Shown here: in pieces, positions 54,923-64,000 of the stretch
Position numbering within the stretch: the first letter of the stretch is position 1
Layout of the letters: each line of letters begins with the position of its first letter
Notes under the pieces: generated by a model
Told to the model about the DNA's origin: nothing
The model's database searches: none
What the model saw: the letters and a program-made list of their open reading frames with translations, nothing else
Translations under genes and position numbers: made by a program
Source: Scoparia ambigualis
Lineage: Eukaryota; Arthropoda; Insecta; Lepidoptera; Crambidae
Reading direction: 5' to 3'
Length of the DNA: 64,000 bases
Assembly (NCBI GenBank): GCA_963921215.1
Contig: OY992501.1
Span: 17,452,227-17,516,226, forward strand

Positions 54923-57199
54923 CTAACTGGCGCTGGCGCCCGGATCCGGAGGATCGTCCGCAACCTCCATGGGCCCACTTGACCTTTCCTCTCTTGGGGG
55001 AGGGGGAGGCCTACTCCACGGGTTCACTTTTGACCTGGTGATGGGGGGCCTGCAGGTCCTTCCCCCCAGCTGGTGTTCGCTGGGGAGCCCCGCCTCCCTG
55101 CACACTGCGCAGTCCGGCTTTTCCTTCACGCACTCCTCCGCTCTATGACCCGGTGCGCTGCATCTGTAGCACCAGGTGCTACGGTCAACCTTCGCTTCGC
55201 AGGTGTAGCTGGTGTGACCTGCGCCGTAACACCTGTAGCAGCGCACCGGGAGCCTCTCCATTGCCACGACTCGCGCCCTCACCCATCCTACCGTCAGGTG
55301 GCCCGCATCCACCAGCGGTCTGGCCTCCCCTACCGGCATCCTCACCAGCATCGTGTTCGTGCCCCAGGGGCCGGCCCGAAGAGCCCCCAGCGACACGAGC
55401 TCCGCGTTACAACCAGTTTTGGCCACGATGGCGGCCGTCACCATCTCCGGCTTCACCCCCTCATTCAGGCCCACCAGCCGCAGTTCCGCCTTCCAAAACG
55501 GCCTACGGACCTCGGCCTCCTCCGCAATAATGCCTCGCAGCTTCTCCGCAAGCGCCTCTGCCTTGGAGGCGCTTGTCGCGCCCGGGATTTCGAGTTTACG
55601 GCCGCCCGCGGCCGTATTCCTCATGCGAACGGCCTCGATTCCGAGGTCCTTTAAATTGATGGCCCCGACGGCCTTCTCCATGACCTCAGCGTAGGTCACT
55701 CCCCTAGCCGCGGCTTCGGGCTTGATGGTCACCGTGACCACCGACGAGCGCGATGCCACAAGCCTCGCCCCGGTAGCCGACCTCGCGGCAGTCCTCCTAC
55801 TCGGCGCTGTGGCCCCTGCAGCGGCCCTGGCCGCCGCAGCCGCAGCCCTCCTCGCCTTCTCCCTTGCCTTCTTCGAGAGACTGGTCCGCCACTCGTTCGC
55901 GGGCGTGTTGGAGGCCGCTGCTAGGGCAGGAGAAGTCGCCCATATTTGCGGCCTTACCCCACCAGGCGTTCTCTGGGGAAGCGGCGGGCTCTCCCCTACG
56001 GACCCAAGCCCAGGGGCCATCTCCAAAGGGTGTTCATGGGGGGCGCTGGAAGGCCCAGCGGCCACCTCGGCATAACTACTCCCAGCATTCCGCCTTTCAT
56101 GCGCCAACGGCGGCCTCATCGGAGGCTCCCGTGGGAGGCGTTTCTCCAATGCGCCTATTTTGTCGTTGAACATGCCTCCCAAGGACTCCAGCATGTCCCG
56201 CTTGAGGCCCTCCACCATGTCTCTTTTAAGGTCCTCTATGGCGGCCCTACGAGATGCTGCCTCCCTCTGCGTTTCCTCGACCATTTCGCGGGACAACCTC
56301 GCCTCCCTCCGTGCCGCTATTTGCGCCTTCTTCAGGGTGTCCAGTTCCTCCTCCAGGGCGGCTATCTGCTCTCGCATTTGAGTCTGTTCACACACGAGCT
56401 TGCCATTAATCCTGTTCAGGTGCCTCACCTCCTCGTCTGCGGTCCTCTCTACCATAAGCCCGAGGCTATCCACACAGGCCAGCAGATAGCGTATTCCCGT
56501 GTTTATGTCCCTCCTGATTGTCCCCTTTATATTTCCGGAGATAGCCGCCGCGAGGTTCAGTGCGAACAGGGCCTTTTTGGCTATCTCCTGTACGTGACTC
56601 CCAGGGCATGACTCCACCTGCTGTCGTATACCGACTAGCTCCCTGCATTTCAGAAGTTTGGCAGTGGACTCGTCAACATCAGAGGCCTTGGGGCCCTTCC
56701 CTACCACCTTGGCCCTCTTTTTAGGAGCGGCTGGGGGAACGACGGGGGCATCCACCTCCTCCTCCCCAGACATGCTTTCGAAAGAGGGGACCCTCGCGGC
56801 CCTTTTGGCCGCGGCCAGCCCGGTCGAGGTGCCCAGTTTCTCCTTTCCTTTGCTCTGCTCAAGGGCGACTCTTTTAGCCTCATGTTTCGGGCTCTTCTTG
56901 CGCAGTCTGGTTCTCACTGATCCTTCCGGACTGTCACTTGAGTCGACCCTAGAGTCGACTAGAGGACGCTTCCTACATTCCTCCACAATTGCATGCACTG
57001 TCTGCACCACCTCAACATCCTCTTCGGACCCTTCAGATTCGGAGCCAAGCAGTATCGGCTTGTCAGCCACTCCCTTGCTCGACTGTTTGCCCTCCCAGCT
57101 CCGCAGACCCTTTCGCCCGTCGCCAGGCCCACCACCCATGGCAGGCCTAGTACAAGGCCCTGCCGTGGCGTCAGAAAGAGGTTTATTATTAGGATCCAT
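54923..57199 (-). CDS. R1/TRAS-type ORF1 (gag-like RNA-binding protein)
   Basis: 758 codons, intact. Order: a basic/acidic low-complexity N-terminus (1-170), a long Glu/Lys/Arg-rich coiled-coil region (about 245-350, containing REQIAALEEELDTLKKAQ), an Ala-rich linker, a conserved gag fold (about 490-650, VTIKPEAAARGVTYAEV onward), then zinc knuckles at 653-716: CYRCYGAGHTSYTC, CYRCSAPGHRAEEC and a third C..C..H..C. Three knuckles are the hallmark of R1-clade ORF1. Such proteins bind the element RNA and form RNP particles. As no RT is encoded in the element, movement would need an ORF2 supplied in trans. Confidence 0.9.
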   Translation of the reverse strand: MDPNNKPLSDATAGPCTRPAMGGGPGDGRKGLRSWEGKQSSKGVADKPILLGSESEGSEEDVEVVQTVHAIVEECRKRPLVDSRVDSSDSPEGSVRTRLRKKSPKHEAKRVALEQSKGKEKLGTSTGLAAAKRAARVPSFESMSGEEEVDAPVVPPAAPKKRAKVVGKGPKASDVDESTAKLLKCRELVGIRQQVESCPGSHVQEIAKKALFALNLAAAISGNIKGTIRRDINTGIRYLLACVDSLGLMVERTADEEVRHLNRINGKLVCEQTQMREQIAALEEELDTLKKAQIAARREARLSREMVEETQREAASRRAAIEDLKRDMVEGLKRDMLESLGGMFNDKIGALEKRLPREPPMRPPLAHERRNAGSSYAEVAAGPSSAPHEHPLEMAPGLGSVGESPPLPQRTPGGVRPQIWATSPALAAASNTPANEWRTSLSKKAREKARRAAAAAARAAAGATAPSRRTAARSATGARLVASRSSVVTVTIKPEAAARGVTYAEVMEKAVGAINLKDLGIEAVRMRNTAAGGRKLEIPGATSASKAEALAEKLRGIIAEEAEVRRPFWKAELRLVGLNEGVKPEMVTAAIVAKTGCNAELVSLGALRAGPWGTNTMLVRMPVGEARPLVDAGHLTVGWVRARVVAMERLPVRCYRCYGAGHTSYTCEAKVDRSTWCYRCSAPGHRAEECVKEKPDCAVCREAGLPSEHQLGGRTCRPPITRSKVNPWSRPPPPPREERSSGPMEVADDPPDPGASAS

Positions 57200-57599
57200 A
57201 TTCTTAACCCACGAGTGTGGGGCAAAAACGGACCACCCGCGCAGAGGCCCCTGTGCGCGGGCTACCCTAAGTACGACAGAGGTCGGGTGGTATCTGAAGG
57301 TTTGTAACAGGTTTTCTCCCGGGTTTTAAAGTCTTGCCTGACGCGGCCGGCCGGCAAAGGCAAGCCCTCGGTCCCCTCCCTAACAGCTCCCCCACAGACG
57401 CCTCGAGTGGGCTCATCGCCGCCGGTTTGGGGATTACGATGCTCAGGGGCTGGCGTAAGGCCCCTGGTACACCCTTTTCGGGGTGCTCCCCATTCGCCCC
57501 CATGGTCACTAGCGGGTGGGCTGTAAGCCGCCCACCAACCCGTCCGAAGACGGGCGCCCATCGCCGCGCCCCGCAACGACGGCACCTTTGCGTGAAGGG

Positions 57600-57860
57600 C
57601 GCCCAGAAGGGGCGCCGACTACCCCGTTCCCCCCCCCCCCGTGTAACGACGCCCAGAAGGGGCGCCGCCAAAACTCCCCTCAAAGCCGCTCGAGAGTGAG
57701 CGGCGAGCGTGCGGCCCAGAGTGGGCACGCACGTGGAGATCCCCCCCGCAGGTCCGAGTGACCCGCTGCGCGGTCCAGAAGGAACGCGCGTTGAAGGGGG
57801 TGCGATGCCCAGAAGGGGCACCGCCTACATTATTCGACGCCCAGAAGGGGCGCCAGGGAT
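57600..57860 (-). repeat. 5' UTR repeats of the ORF1-only element
   Basis: The self-complementary-edged motif GGCGCCCCTTCTGGGCGCC or close variants occur at 57600, 57650, 57772 (degenerate), 57806 and 57838. On RNA each can form a small stem. A C-run lies at 57629-57640. Confidence 0.8.
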
Positions 57861-58254
57861 TAGCATAAAGCCCCTTGTCCCACGCTGAACGTGGGCCGAG
57901 AGGCCTTACCCCAGGGTGCACCACGAGGAGGTTCCAAAATTTGCACCCCTACTCTACCTACCTAACCAATCTACCACCAGTTCGGATTTTGGGAGAGCCT
58001 TCGACCGAGAAGAGCTGGCAAGAAACTCAGGAGGCCTTACTTTTTTCTCCCTCTAAGTAACAATGTTATTTTACAGTGTCATAGATCTAATTAAGTAGGT
58101 ACAAATTATTAAACATAATTAAGTACAATTTGTACGCATCAATAAAATTAATAATAACTAAACTAAATAATTTCAACAATTCATAATAATTGAATGAAAG
58201 AATAGTTAATAATAGACTAAAAATACTAATAATAAACACTAGTACAGAGTAGAC

Positions 58255-60372
58255 TTATTTATAAGCATTTTTGTCTGCAACATAGTCATTGATCTTATAA
58301 TAAGCTTTCGCAATTAACACACGTTTAATGTGCGTTTTGAATTTGTTGTCTGTCAATGCAGTGATGTCGTCAGGTATTTTGTTATAAAAACGAATTGAGT
58401 TGCATATAAAAGATTTACTACTTTTGCTAAGTCTGAACTTCGGAGCACACAGTTTGTTCCTGTTCCTTGTGTTATATCCGTGAACCTCATTGTTTCTGGT
58501 ATAAAGGTGTAGATTTTTACGAGCGTACATAATATTTACAAATATGTACAAGGACGGTAAAGTAATGATATCTATATCTTTAAATAATAGCTTCAACGAA
58601 TCACGTGCTTTTAACTGATATATAAACCGAACTGCTCTTTTGTGGAGAATGAAAATTCTACTAACGTCTGCTGCCGTTCCCCATAGTAGTAATCCATATG
58701 ACATAACGCTATGGAAATAAGCAAAATAAACCAGCCTAGCAGTAGACTGATTTGTAATTTTTCTTATATTTTTAACAGCAAAAGCAGCCGAACTGAGCCT
58801 CTTTGCCAGACCCTCGATATGAGAACCCCACTGTAATTTAGAGTCTATCCTAATACCAAGAAAAGACGTTTCATTAACAATTTCTAACGTTTCCGAATCA
58901 AATTCAATATTTAAATGACTGAGCCGTGTATTAGGTGGAGAAAATTTAAGAAATTTAGTTTTATTAGCATTCAGTGCTAAGTTATTAACAGAAAACCATT
59001 GTGATACTCTGTTAAGTGTTTCGTTAATTTTTCCTTCTCCAACCTTTGGGTCTTTCCTATCTAAAGAAAATATTAAAGAAGTGTCGTCAGCGAATAACGC
59101 TATTTCCGACATTTCCTTAACCATGAATGGAAGGTCATTAAGATAAACAAGAAACAGAAAGGGACCGAGAATAGATCCCTGGGGTAACCCCATTTTGACT
59201 ATCGAACCTCCTGATACTACATTATTTATACCTACTTTCTGACTTCTATTGTGCAGATAAGATTTTATTAATTCTAGTGCATCACAACGAACGCCATATT
59301 GAAATAATTTACCATGTAAAGTTGAATGATCAACACAATCAAAGGCTTTAGAGAGGTCGCAGAAAATACCTACTGTATCCTGCGAAGATTCCCAAGTGTC
59401 AAGTATGTTTTTGACCAGTTTTGCTCCAGCATCTATAGTTGACCGTCCTTTCGTGAAACCAAACTGATCACAGTGTAAAATTTTATTTATTCTAAAGTGT
59501 GCATTCATTTGCGTATAGATTATAGATTCGAAAATTTTAATAAGTGCCAGAAGAACAGAAACCGGTCTATAGTTAGCAGCGTTAAATTTATCACCTGATT
59601 TATAAATGGGAGTTACTTTACTATTTTTCATTAAATCTGGAAATGAACCTACTTCGATACATTTATTAAATATTCCTGCTAAAAACGGTGCGATTACTTC
59701 TATAATAGGCTCCAAAACTGTCACAGAGAGATCCCATAAATCTTCCGTTTTTTTCTTATTCAAGCTTTTGTACGTTTTTATTATGTCTAAATATGTTATA
59801 TCTCTAAAATTAAAGATCGGTACTTTTTTCTTAAAATTAAGTTTTAATAAACTTTGTGCTACAGTAGAGGACGATTCTAAATGTCTAGTTGTTTCAATAG
59901 GTATATTGGCAAAAAAGGAATCAAAAATGTCAGCAACTTTAAGATTATCTTTAATAAGCTCATCATTCAACTTAAGCAGAAAGCCTGACTCATTTTTACT
60001 CACTTTGCCAGTCTCTGAATTAATAATTTTCCAAGTAGTCTTGACTTTATCTTTAGACTTTATAATTTTGTTGCTAATAAATTTAGACTTTGCAATAAAA
60101 CATACATTTTTAAATATTTTGGAATATCGTCTAACATAATCATGAAAAGCTGGATTAGAATTGAAAGATTTCTTGTCATACAGATCATAAAGAAAATCCC
60201 TACTTTTTCTTATTCCCTTCGTAGCCCAGTCACTAAACACTGTCTTTTCCTTTACATTAACTTTTTTTTTTGTATATATTTTGTCAAATTCTTTAGTAAT
60301 CACACCAAATAATTTATTGTAATATTTATTTGGTTCATTAACATTGCAATAAAAATAACGAGAGTCTCTCAA
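58255..60372 (-). pseudogene. LINE reverse transcriptase part of ORF2
   Basis: An uninterrupted 705-codon stretch with the RT boxes: VTPIYKSGDKFNAANYRPVS, QFGFTKGRSTIDA, IFCDLSKAFDCVDH (first Asp), GLPQGSILGPFLFLVYLND, ALFADDTSLIF (catalytic Asp pair), LNANKTKFLKF and SFLGIRID. Target-primed reverse transcription would be its role. The frame is separated from the endonuclease by a frameshift near 60360, so no complete ORF2 can be made, though this part is well kept. Confidence 0.88.
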
Positions 60373-60399
60373 TAATTTTATCTTTAAATATTCCAGATC

Positions 60400-61115
60400 T
60401 ACTACAAGTTAAGGGCCTATAAGTAATTACTTTATTTTTCGACAATTTTTCCTTGCAAAATAACTCTATCTTTTGAGCTTTATGGTCAGAGGGTACCCCA
60501 TTTATCAGTTCCTTGCTTTTGATTTTACAATTTACAAAAATATTATCAATACATGTCTCTGATTGAGGTGTAATTCGAGTTGGCTCATTGAAAACATAAT
60601 CTAAGTCATAACATTTTAGCAATGAAATAAAGTTTTCCTTATCCCCAGACTCAGCAAGTAAATCTATGTTAAAATCTCCACATACAACAATGGATTTATT
60701 GCAGGCAAATATCTTGTCAAGTAAATTTTCTAATATTCTAATGAAAGACATAAAATTGCCTGAAGGCGGTCGATAAATACATACTAATAAGAAAAGCGTC
60801 TATCTCTGCACTAGCTATCTCGCAAACGCGTTCAACGGAATAACTTACTATATCTTTTCGTTCTTTACATTTAATGGAGTCTTTGACCAGAATTATGCAA
60901 CCGCCCCCCATAGCAGAGTTTCTGTTGAACACACTAGCGACTTAACAATTATTTACTGAAAAGCACATAGTTTCAGATTTCAACCAGGTTTCTGTTAAAC
61001 ATAATATGTCCACATTATATTTGTCTAGCATTAATTCAACATGTAATATTTTGCCAGAGAAGCGATTTACATTTTGGTGAACTAAAGTAAAATTATTATT
61101 ACACTTCTCGTTAGT
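60400..61115 (-). pseudogene. LINE AP-type endonuclease part of ORF2, broken
   Basis: Coding sense: FTLVHQNVNRFSGK and DILCLTETWLKSE (Asn and Glu positions), then a TAA at about 60939, FNRNSAMGGGCIILV, a frameshift near 60785, then SIVVCGDFNIDLL, TCIDNIFVN and VPSDHKAQ (Asp/His). The active-site boxes survive but one stop and two frameshifts (the second at the RT border) inactivate it. It starts directly after the ORF1 stop. Confidence 0.8.
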
Positions 61116-61120
61116 CAACC

Positions 61121-62029
61121 TTACATTCCTAAAAAAGAGTTTGCCTCAGTGCCTTTAGTGGTACTACTATTGGTCACTGTCTTGTCATTGCATTCTATGT
61201 TGATATTATTTGCTAATAGAGTAGCTATATTATGTTTACATCGTCTAGACAGATACATATTATCTTTAGTCAAGAAAAAGTTTTTAATAAATAAATAGCT
61301 ATCAAATAGCTGGAAGTCACCACTGTGACGACTGATCATGTGATGTAACATATTGTTAAGTTTATAAATTTTATTATTTGGATTGTCATTCAATGACTTT
61401 GAATATGGAAACGTACACCATGTTAGTTTCTTACAGTCTATCTGGCTTAATGTCGTAAAGCTGTCAACAATATGTTTTGTTTGCAAGGCTAAACTGTCCC
61501 CTACAAGCAGAACTATTGAAGTATTACTGTTTACATTTGCAGAACATACCTCTGTTACAATCTGTTGCAGCGTTGCCCCAGGCATACATTTATTCAACAC
61601 AGAACCTCTTGTATGGTTATTCAAAATAGAGCCAAAGTCCTTCCCAATCTCATCAGTGAAAACTAGGGTGTGGGCAGAATTTCTTATTTCTTCGTGGTAT
61701 TGAGGCTGGTCAATAGCAACCTCAGGCAACGCTACAACTGAACAGTTGAAGGGGAACTGAGAGTCCGATGGCGGGGCAGAGTGGTCAGGTGTATAAAAGT
61801 TGTCACAAGGACATGTCGAAGACTCAGACCTTTCTGTGCCGATTTCCTGCTTTTCCAATACCGGACCCCCAGTATTATAAGAGTGGTCAGCAACACAACA
61901 AGTACGCTTTTTATTTAGGGATTCAAATCGCTCAGCATTATAGTTGCACATATCAACCATGTCATTTGCAGCAACAATCTGATAATTTAGGTGTTTATGT
62001 GACAGATCGTTTTTTAAATAAAATTTCAA
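61121..62029 (-). CDS. LINE ORF1 with SGNH/GDSL esterase-like domain
   Basis: 302 codons, intact. The N-terminal half is Cys/Ser-rich. The C-terminal half (about 165-285) has IVLLVGDSLALQ (the GDS box with catalytic-type Ser) and ends with a TKDNMYLSRRCKHNIATLL segment in the position of the D..H block (usually DGLHL). His of the usual Asp-x-x-His is replaced (Met-Tyr), so catalysis is doubtful. Esterase domains are known from CR1-group ORF1 proteins; their role may be lipid or membrane binding of the RNP. Confidence 0.7.
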   Translation of the reverse strand: MKFYLKNDLSHKHLNYQIVAANDMVDMCNYNAERFESLNKKRTCCVADHSYNTGGPVLEKQEIGTERSESSTCPCDNFYTPDHSAPPSDSQFPFNCSVVALPEVAIDQPQYHEEIRNSAHTLVFTDEIGKDFGSILNNHTRGSVLNKCMPGATLQQIVTEVCSANVNSNTSIVLLVGDSLALQTKHIVDSFTTLSQIDCKKLTWCTFPYSKSLNDNPNNKIYKLNNMLHHMISRHSGDFQLFDSYLFIKNFFLTKDNMYLSRRCKHNIATLLANNINIECNDKTVTNSSTTKGTEANSFLGM

Positions 62030-62422
62030 AACATATATGCGCCTTTAAAGTCAAGTAAACCGTGTTTAAATGTTACATTATACATTTTTAAAACATAACA
62101 GTCAGTTTTCACACCTTACCCCAATTTTTTGGTCACGTAAATGTTTTTCCTGTACTCTTTATACGACATTTGGCCATATTTTAACCGTTATACTACTTTT
62201 ACTTAACATTTTCTTAACCTTTACTTAACTATTACGCGACCTAAGTCTCATAAAATGCGCCACTTTCGCCTTTTATAACCGTTTACCCAACGTTTATACA
62301 ACTAACCTAATCGGATCAGAGTTGCATGTAAAACGTTTTCTCAACTTCTACTAAAGGACTTTACTTCGCTAATTGGGCGGTGGCGAGCAAAAGCCATCTG
62401 CTACAATAAGCTCGCGTGGGAC

Positions 62423-62470
62423 CGCCGGAGTCCTGCAGCGCCGGAGTCCTGCAGCGCCGGACCCGTGACA
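62423..62470. repeat. 16-bp repeats at the LINE 5' end
   Basis: CGCCGGAGTCCTGCAG occurs at 62423 and 62439, followed by CGCCGG. Tandem 5' repeats are common in LINE promoters. Just beyond, TGCTGCATGC-like repeats fill 62475-62545. Confidence 0.75.
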
Positions 62471-62549
62471 GAAAACATGCCTGCTGCATGCTGCATTCTT
62501 GCCTGTATGCTGCATGCTTGTTTGCTTGCTTGCATGCTGCTTGCTTATT

Positions 62550-63025
62550 ATATGAGTAATGTTTTATATTAATTTGATTTGATTATTATATCAAACATAC
62601 ATTATTTACATATTATTTCATATAAACGTACAATAAATGAAATAAAAATATAGAATCTAAAATTATATTAAATGTTTAAATGTTTTTGTATTAAGTTAGT
62701 TGTTATATCAAATTAAATTATGTTATCTGAACGTTAGACCATAAGTATTTATATCAAACTTTACACACCCGATGAATGTATGGTCATTTCAAAATATTGA
62801 CAATGCCCAACCGATTACGTGAAAATATTAAAAAAATCACACACAAGACGATGTACCGACGACCGACGCGTCGCGCGCGGCGCGCCGTCATCGTGCTCCG
62901 AAATCGTGACAAAAGCTTTGACATTATACATTTGACGTATTTATTATGTGTTTTGTCAGAATAACAATTTTTGGAGGAGCACTCCGTCGTGATGACAATT
63001 TGCTTGCACACTACCAAACGAAGTG
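62550..63025. other. AT-rich stretch without recognised gene
   Basis: A CGACCGACGCGTCGCGCGCGG stretch at 62861-62881 is the only GC-rich island. The short ORFs on both strands overlap it and show no motif. Confidence 0.45.
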
Positions 63026-63029
63026 CGTA

Positions 63030-63289
63030 GTACAGTCAGCATTAAAAGTAACTGAACAAAAACAAGGTGGCAAAAGTAATAGTCACGTGTAAGTGTCTTT
63101 ACATACTCATCATTTAACATTTCAGAATTATATGACATTTTTGTGTTCATAATATATGGTTAAGGCAATAATGCAAAAGTATATTGTCATGTACTTTTGA
63201 CTAAACTATGTCAGATAACTCTGGTCATTTCAACCGTAACAATCATTTAAATTTTTCATACGCTAAGCTACTTTTGATGCTGACTGTAC
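63030..63289. mobile_element. 260-bp MITE with GTACAGTCAGCAT termini
   Basis: Inverted ends of about 24 bp (GTACAGTCAGCAT.AAAAGTA) enclose an AT-rich centre without ORF. A related GTACAGTCAGAT fragment is at 45712. Confidence 0.75.
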
Positions 63290-63607
63290 CTACTTTTTTC
63301 AGAGCGTTGATTGTGCATCCAGTTTCTATATGTGACCGAAGGAGGCAACAGACAGTATACCCGCACTAGCTCCGAAGGCCAAACTCTGAAGGCTATACGC
63401 TTGTAACACATACTGTTTCGGCGTAAAATATATTCGTGCGGTAGTGATGAGCTCGATCGATTGGTTTTCCGGCTAACAGTACGACGTAGTTTCATACAAT
63501 GTTAAAATTTTGATCGACCGTCTTAGCTACATGATTTGTACACTATCCCTATACTAAACTTATAAACGTTATTTCAATTTCAACATTAAGTACATATAAC
63601 ATAACCG

Positions 63608-63845
63608 TGTTGCGTATAGCGGTGAAAGAATACTACCACCCCTCTCTTTCCTTGGGTGTCGTAAAAAGCGACTAACGGACTGAAGACTGCACATACTATC
63701 TAACAGCATAGAGCGGCGATGAGCTCACAACCTGTCACGCTAAGCACATGTGCAGTCGCATTTTGTGAAAAGTGGACTATGGAAGAAGACTGCTTTTGCA
63801 GTCCTCATTGCCTAGTCTCTAACTAACCCTTCGGGGATTTTTAAG
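63608..63845 (+). repeat. Interspersed repeat family 1, most complete copy
   Basis: TGTTGCGTATAGCGGTGAAAG, then GTGTCGTAAAAAGCGACTAACGGAC, GAGCGGCGATGAGCTC, CACATGTGCAGTCGC, GCAGTCCTCATTGCCTAG and CTAACCCTTCGGGGA. It gives the best view of the roughly 240-bp unit. Confidence 0.75.
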
Positions 63846-63879
63846 AAGTAGGTAACATTTATTTTAAGTAACCGGGGAG

Positions 63880-63932
63880 ATGGGCCTTTTCGCACCACGC
63901 TAGCTCAATTCGGGTAGGTGGGTTCATAAAAC
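63880..63932 (-). repeat. RTE-tail SINE body fragment
   Basis: CGCACCACGCTAGCTCAATTCG..TAGGTGGGTT is the complement of the AACCCATCAACCCGCATTGGG region of the 27-kb SINE. It again lies next to repeat family 1. Confidence 0.5.
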
Positions 63933-64000
63933 ATAACTATAATACATCAAATAAGACAAAAAAGCTTAGTATTTAATTTTGGAGGGCACCGGTGCACGAT

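Larger units (their letters stand above)
54425..57947 (-). mobile_element. Full-length ORF1-only R1-type LINE derivative (3,523 bp)
   Basis: CCTACTCTACCTAC is present at 54411-54424 and 57948-57961, a perfect 14-bp target duplication. The element starts GGGGTGCAAATTTTGG on the minus strand and ends in about 17 A residues (54442-54426), after a GGATTACACCGGGTAA segment. Its only gene is gag-like ORF1. The 475 bp between that stop and the poly(A) contain no endonuclease or RT. GC content is far above its surroundings. Confidence 0.88.
57962..62470 (-). mobile_element. CR1/L2-type LINE, near full length, inactivated
   Basis: 5' UTR (62470-62030) with 16-bp repeats, ORF1 (62029-61121), endonuclease (about 61115-60400) and RT (60372-58255), followed by about 290 bp of 3' UTR in which the ORF1-only element is inserted or against which it lies. 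Esterase-like ORF1, AP endonuclease and RT without RNase H fit the CR1/L2 group. At least three lesions interrupt ORF2. Confidence 0.8.

Noticed and set aside
55073..57821. Many long ORFs opposite and beside the R1-type ORF1
   Set aside because: High GC leaves other frames open; none has motifs, whereas the minus-strand frame has coiled coil and zinc knuckles.

Overview
The window looks like AT-rich, repeat-laden nuclear DNA of a moth or butterfly. I infer Lepidoptera from the repeat types: tRNA-headed and 5S-like-headed SINEs, an RTE-type LINE ending in a (TGA)n microsatellite, an R1-type gag with three CCHC knuckles, and a mariner. There is no bacterial-style gene organisation. Almost every long ORF belongs to a transposable element. 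The only convincing host-gene sequence is two small exons of a membrane protein.

Layout. 1-1.25 kb holds the decayed 3' half of a LINE on the minus strand, split by a 166-bp MITE. 1.3-8.6 kb is SINE copies, foldbacks and a 16-bp-period array. 8.6-10.5 kb is a repeat copy with a (TTTGAC)n tail; its inverted partner lies at 52.0-53.2 kb, and each copy carries a different nested insertion. 12.6-14.6 kb holds foldback elements and a widespread repeat. 16.3-18.3 kb is a 2,005-bp element with perfect 19-bp inverted termini, an 8-bp target duplication and minisatellite arrays inside both ends. 20.4 kb and 41.9 kb carry the two phase-0 exons (SLC6 transporter-like), separated by a 21-kb intron. That intron contains a complete mariner (21.3-22.6 kb), a MULE-like transposase fragment, a foldback transposon (26.1-27.1 kb), a 5S-like SINE, a LINE RNase H fragment and a full-length, apparently intact RTE LINE (29.6-32.7 kb). 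42-50 kb holds LINE 3' fragments, SINEs and palindromic elements. 54.4-57.9 kb is a full-length ORF1-only R1-type element with a 14-bp target duplication. 58.0-62.5 kb is a CR1/L2-type LINE with an esterase-like ORF1 and a broken ORF2. 63-64 kb holds one more MITE and repeat copies.

How the parts relate. The SINE at 27.5 kb and several tail-only copies share the 3' end of the RTE LINE, which suggests this LINE or a relative moves them. The mariner and two MITEs sit in repeats whose unfilled paralogues, or restored reading frame, show the pre-insertion site directly. The best candidates for something undescribed are the minisatellite-ended DNA transposon, the recurrence of roughly 16-bp-period arrays in several small elements, and the ORF1-only LINE. 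No database search was possible, so family names rest on recognised motifs only.
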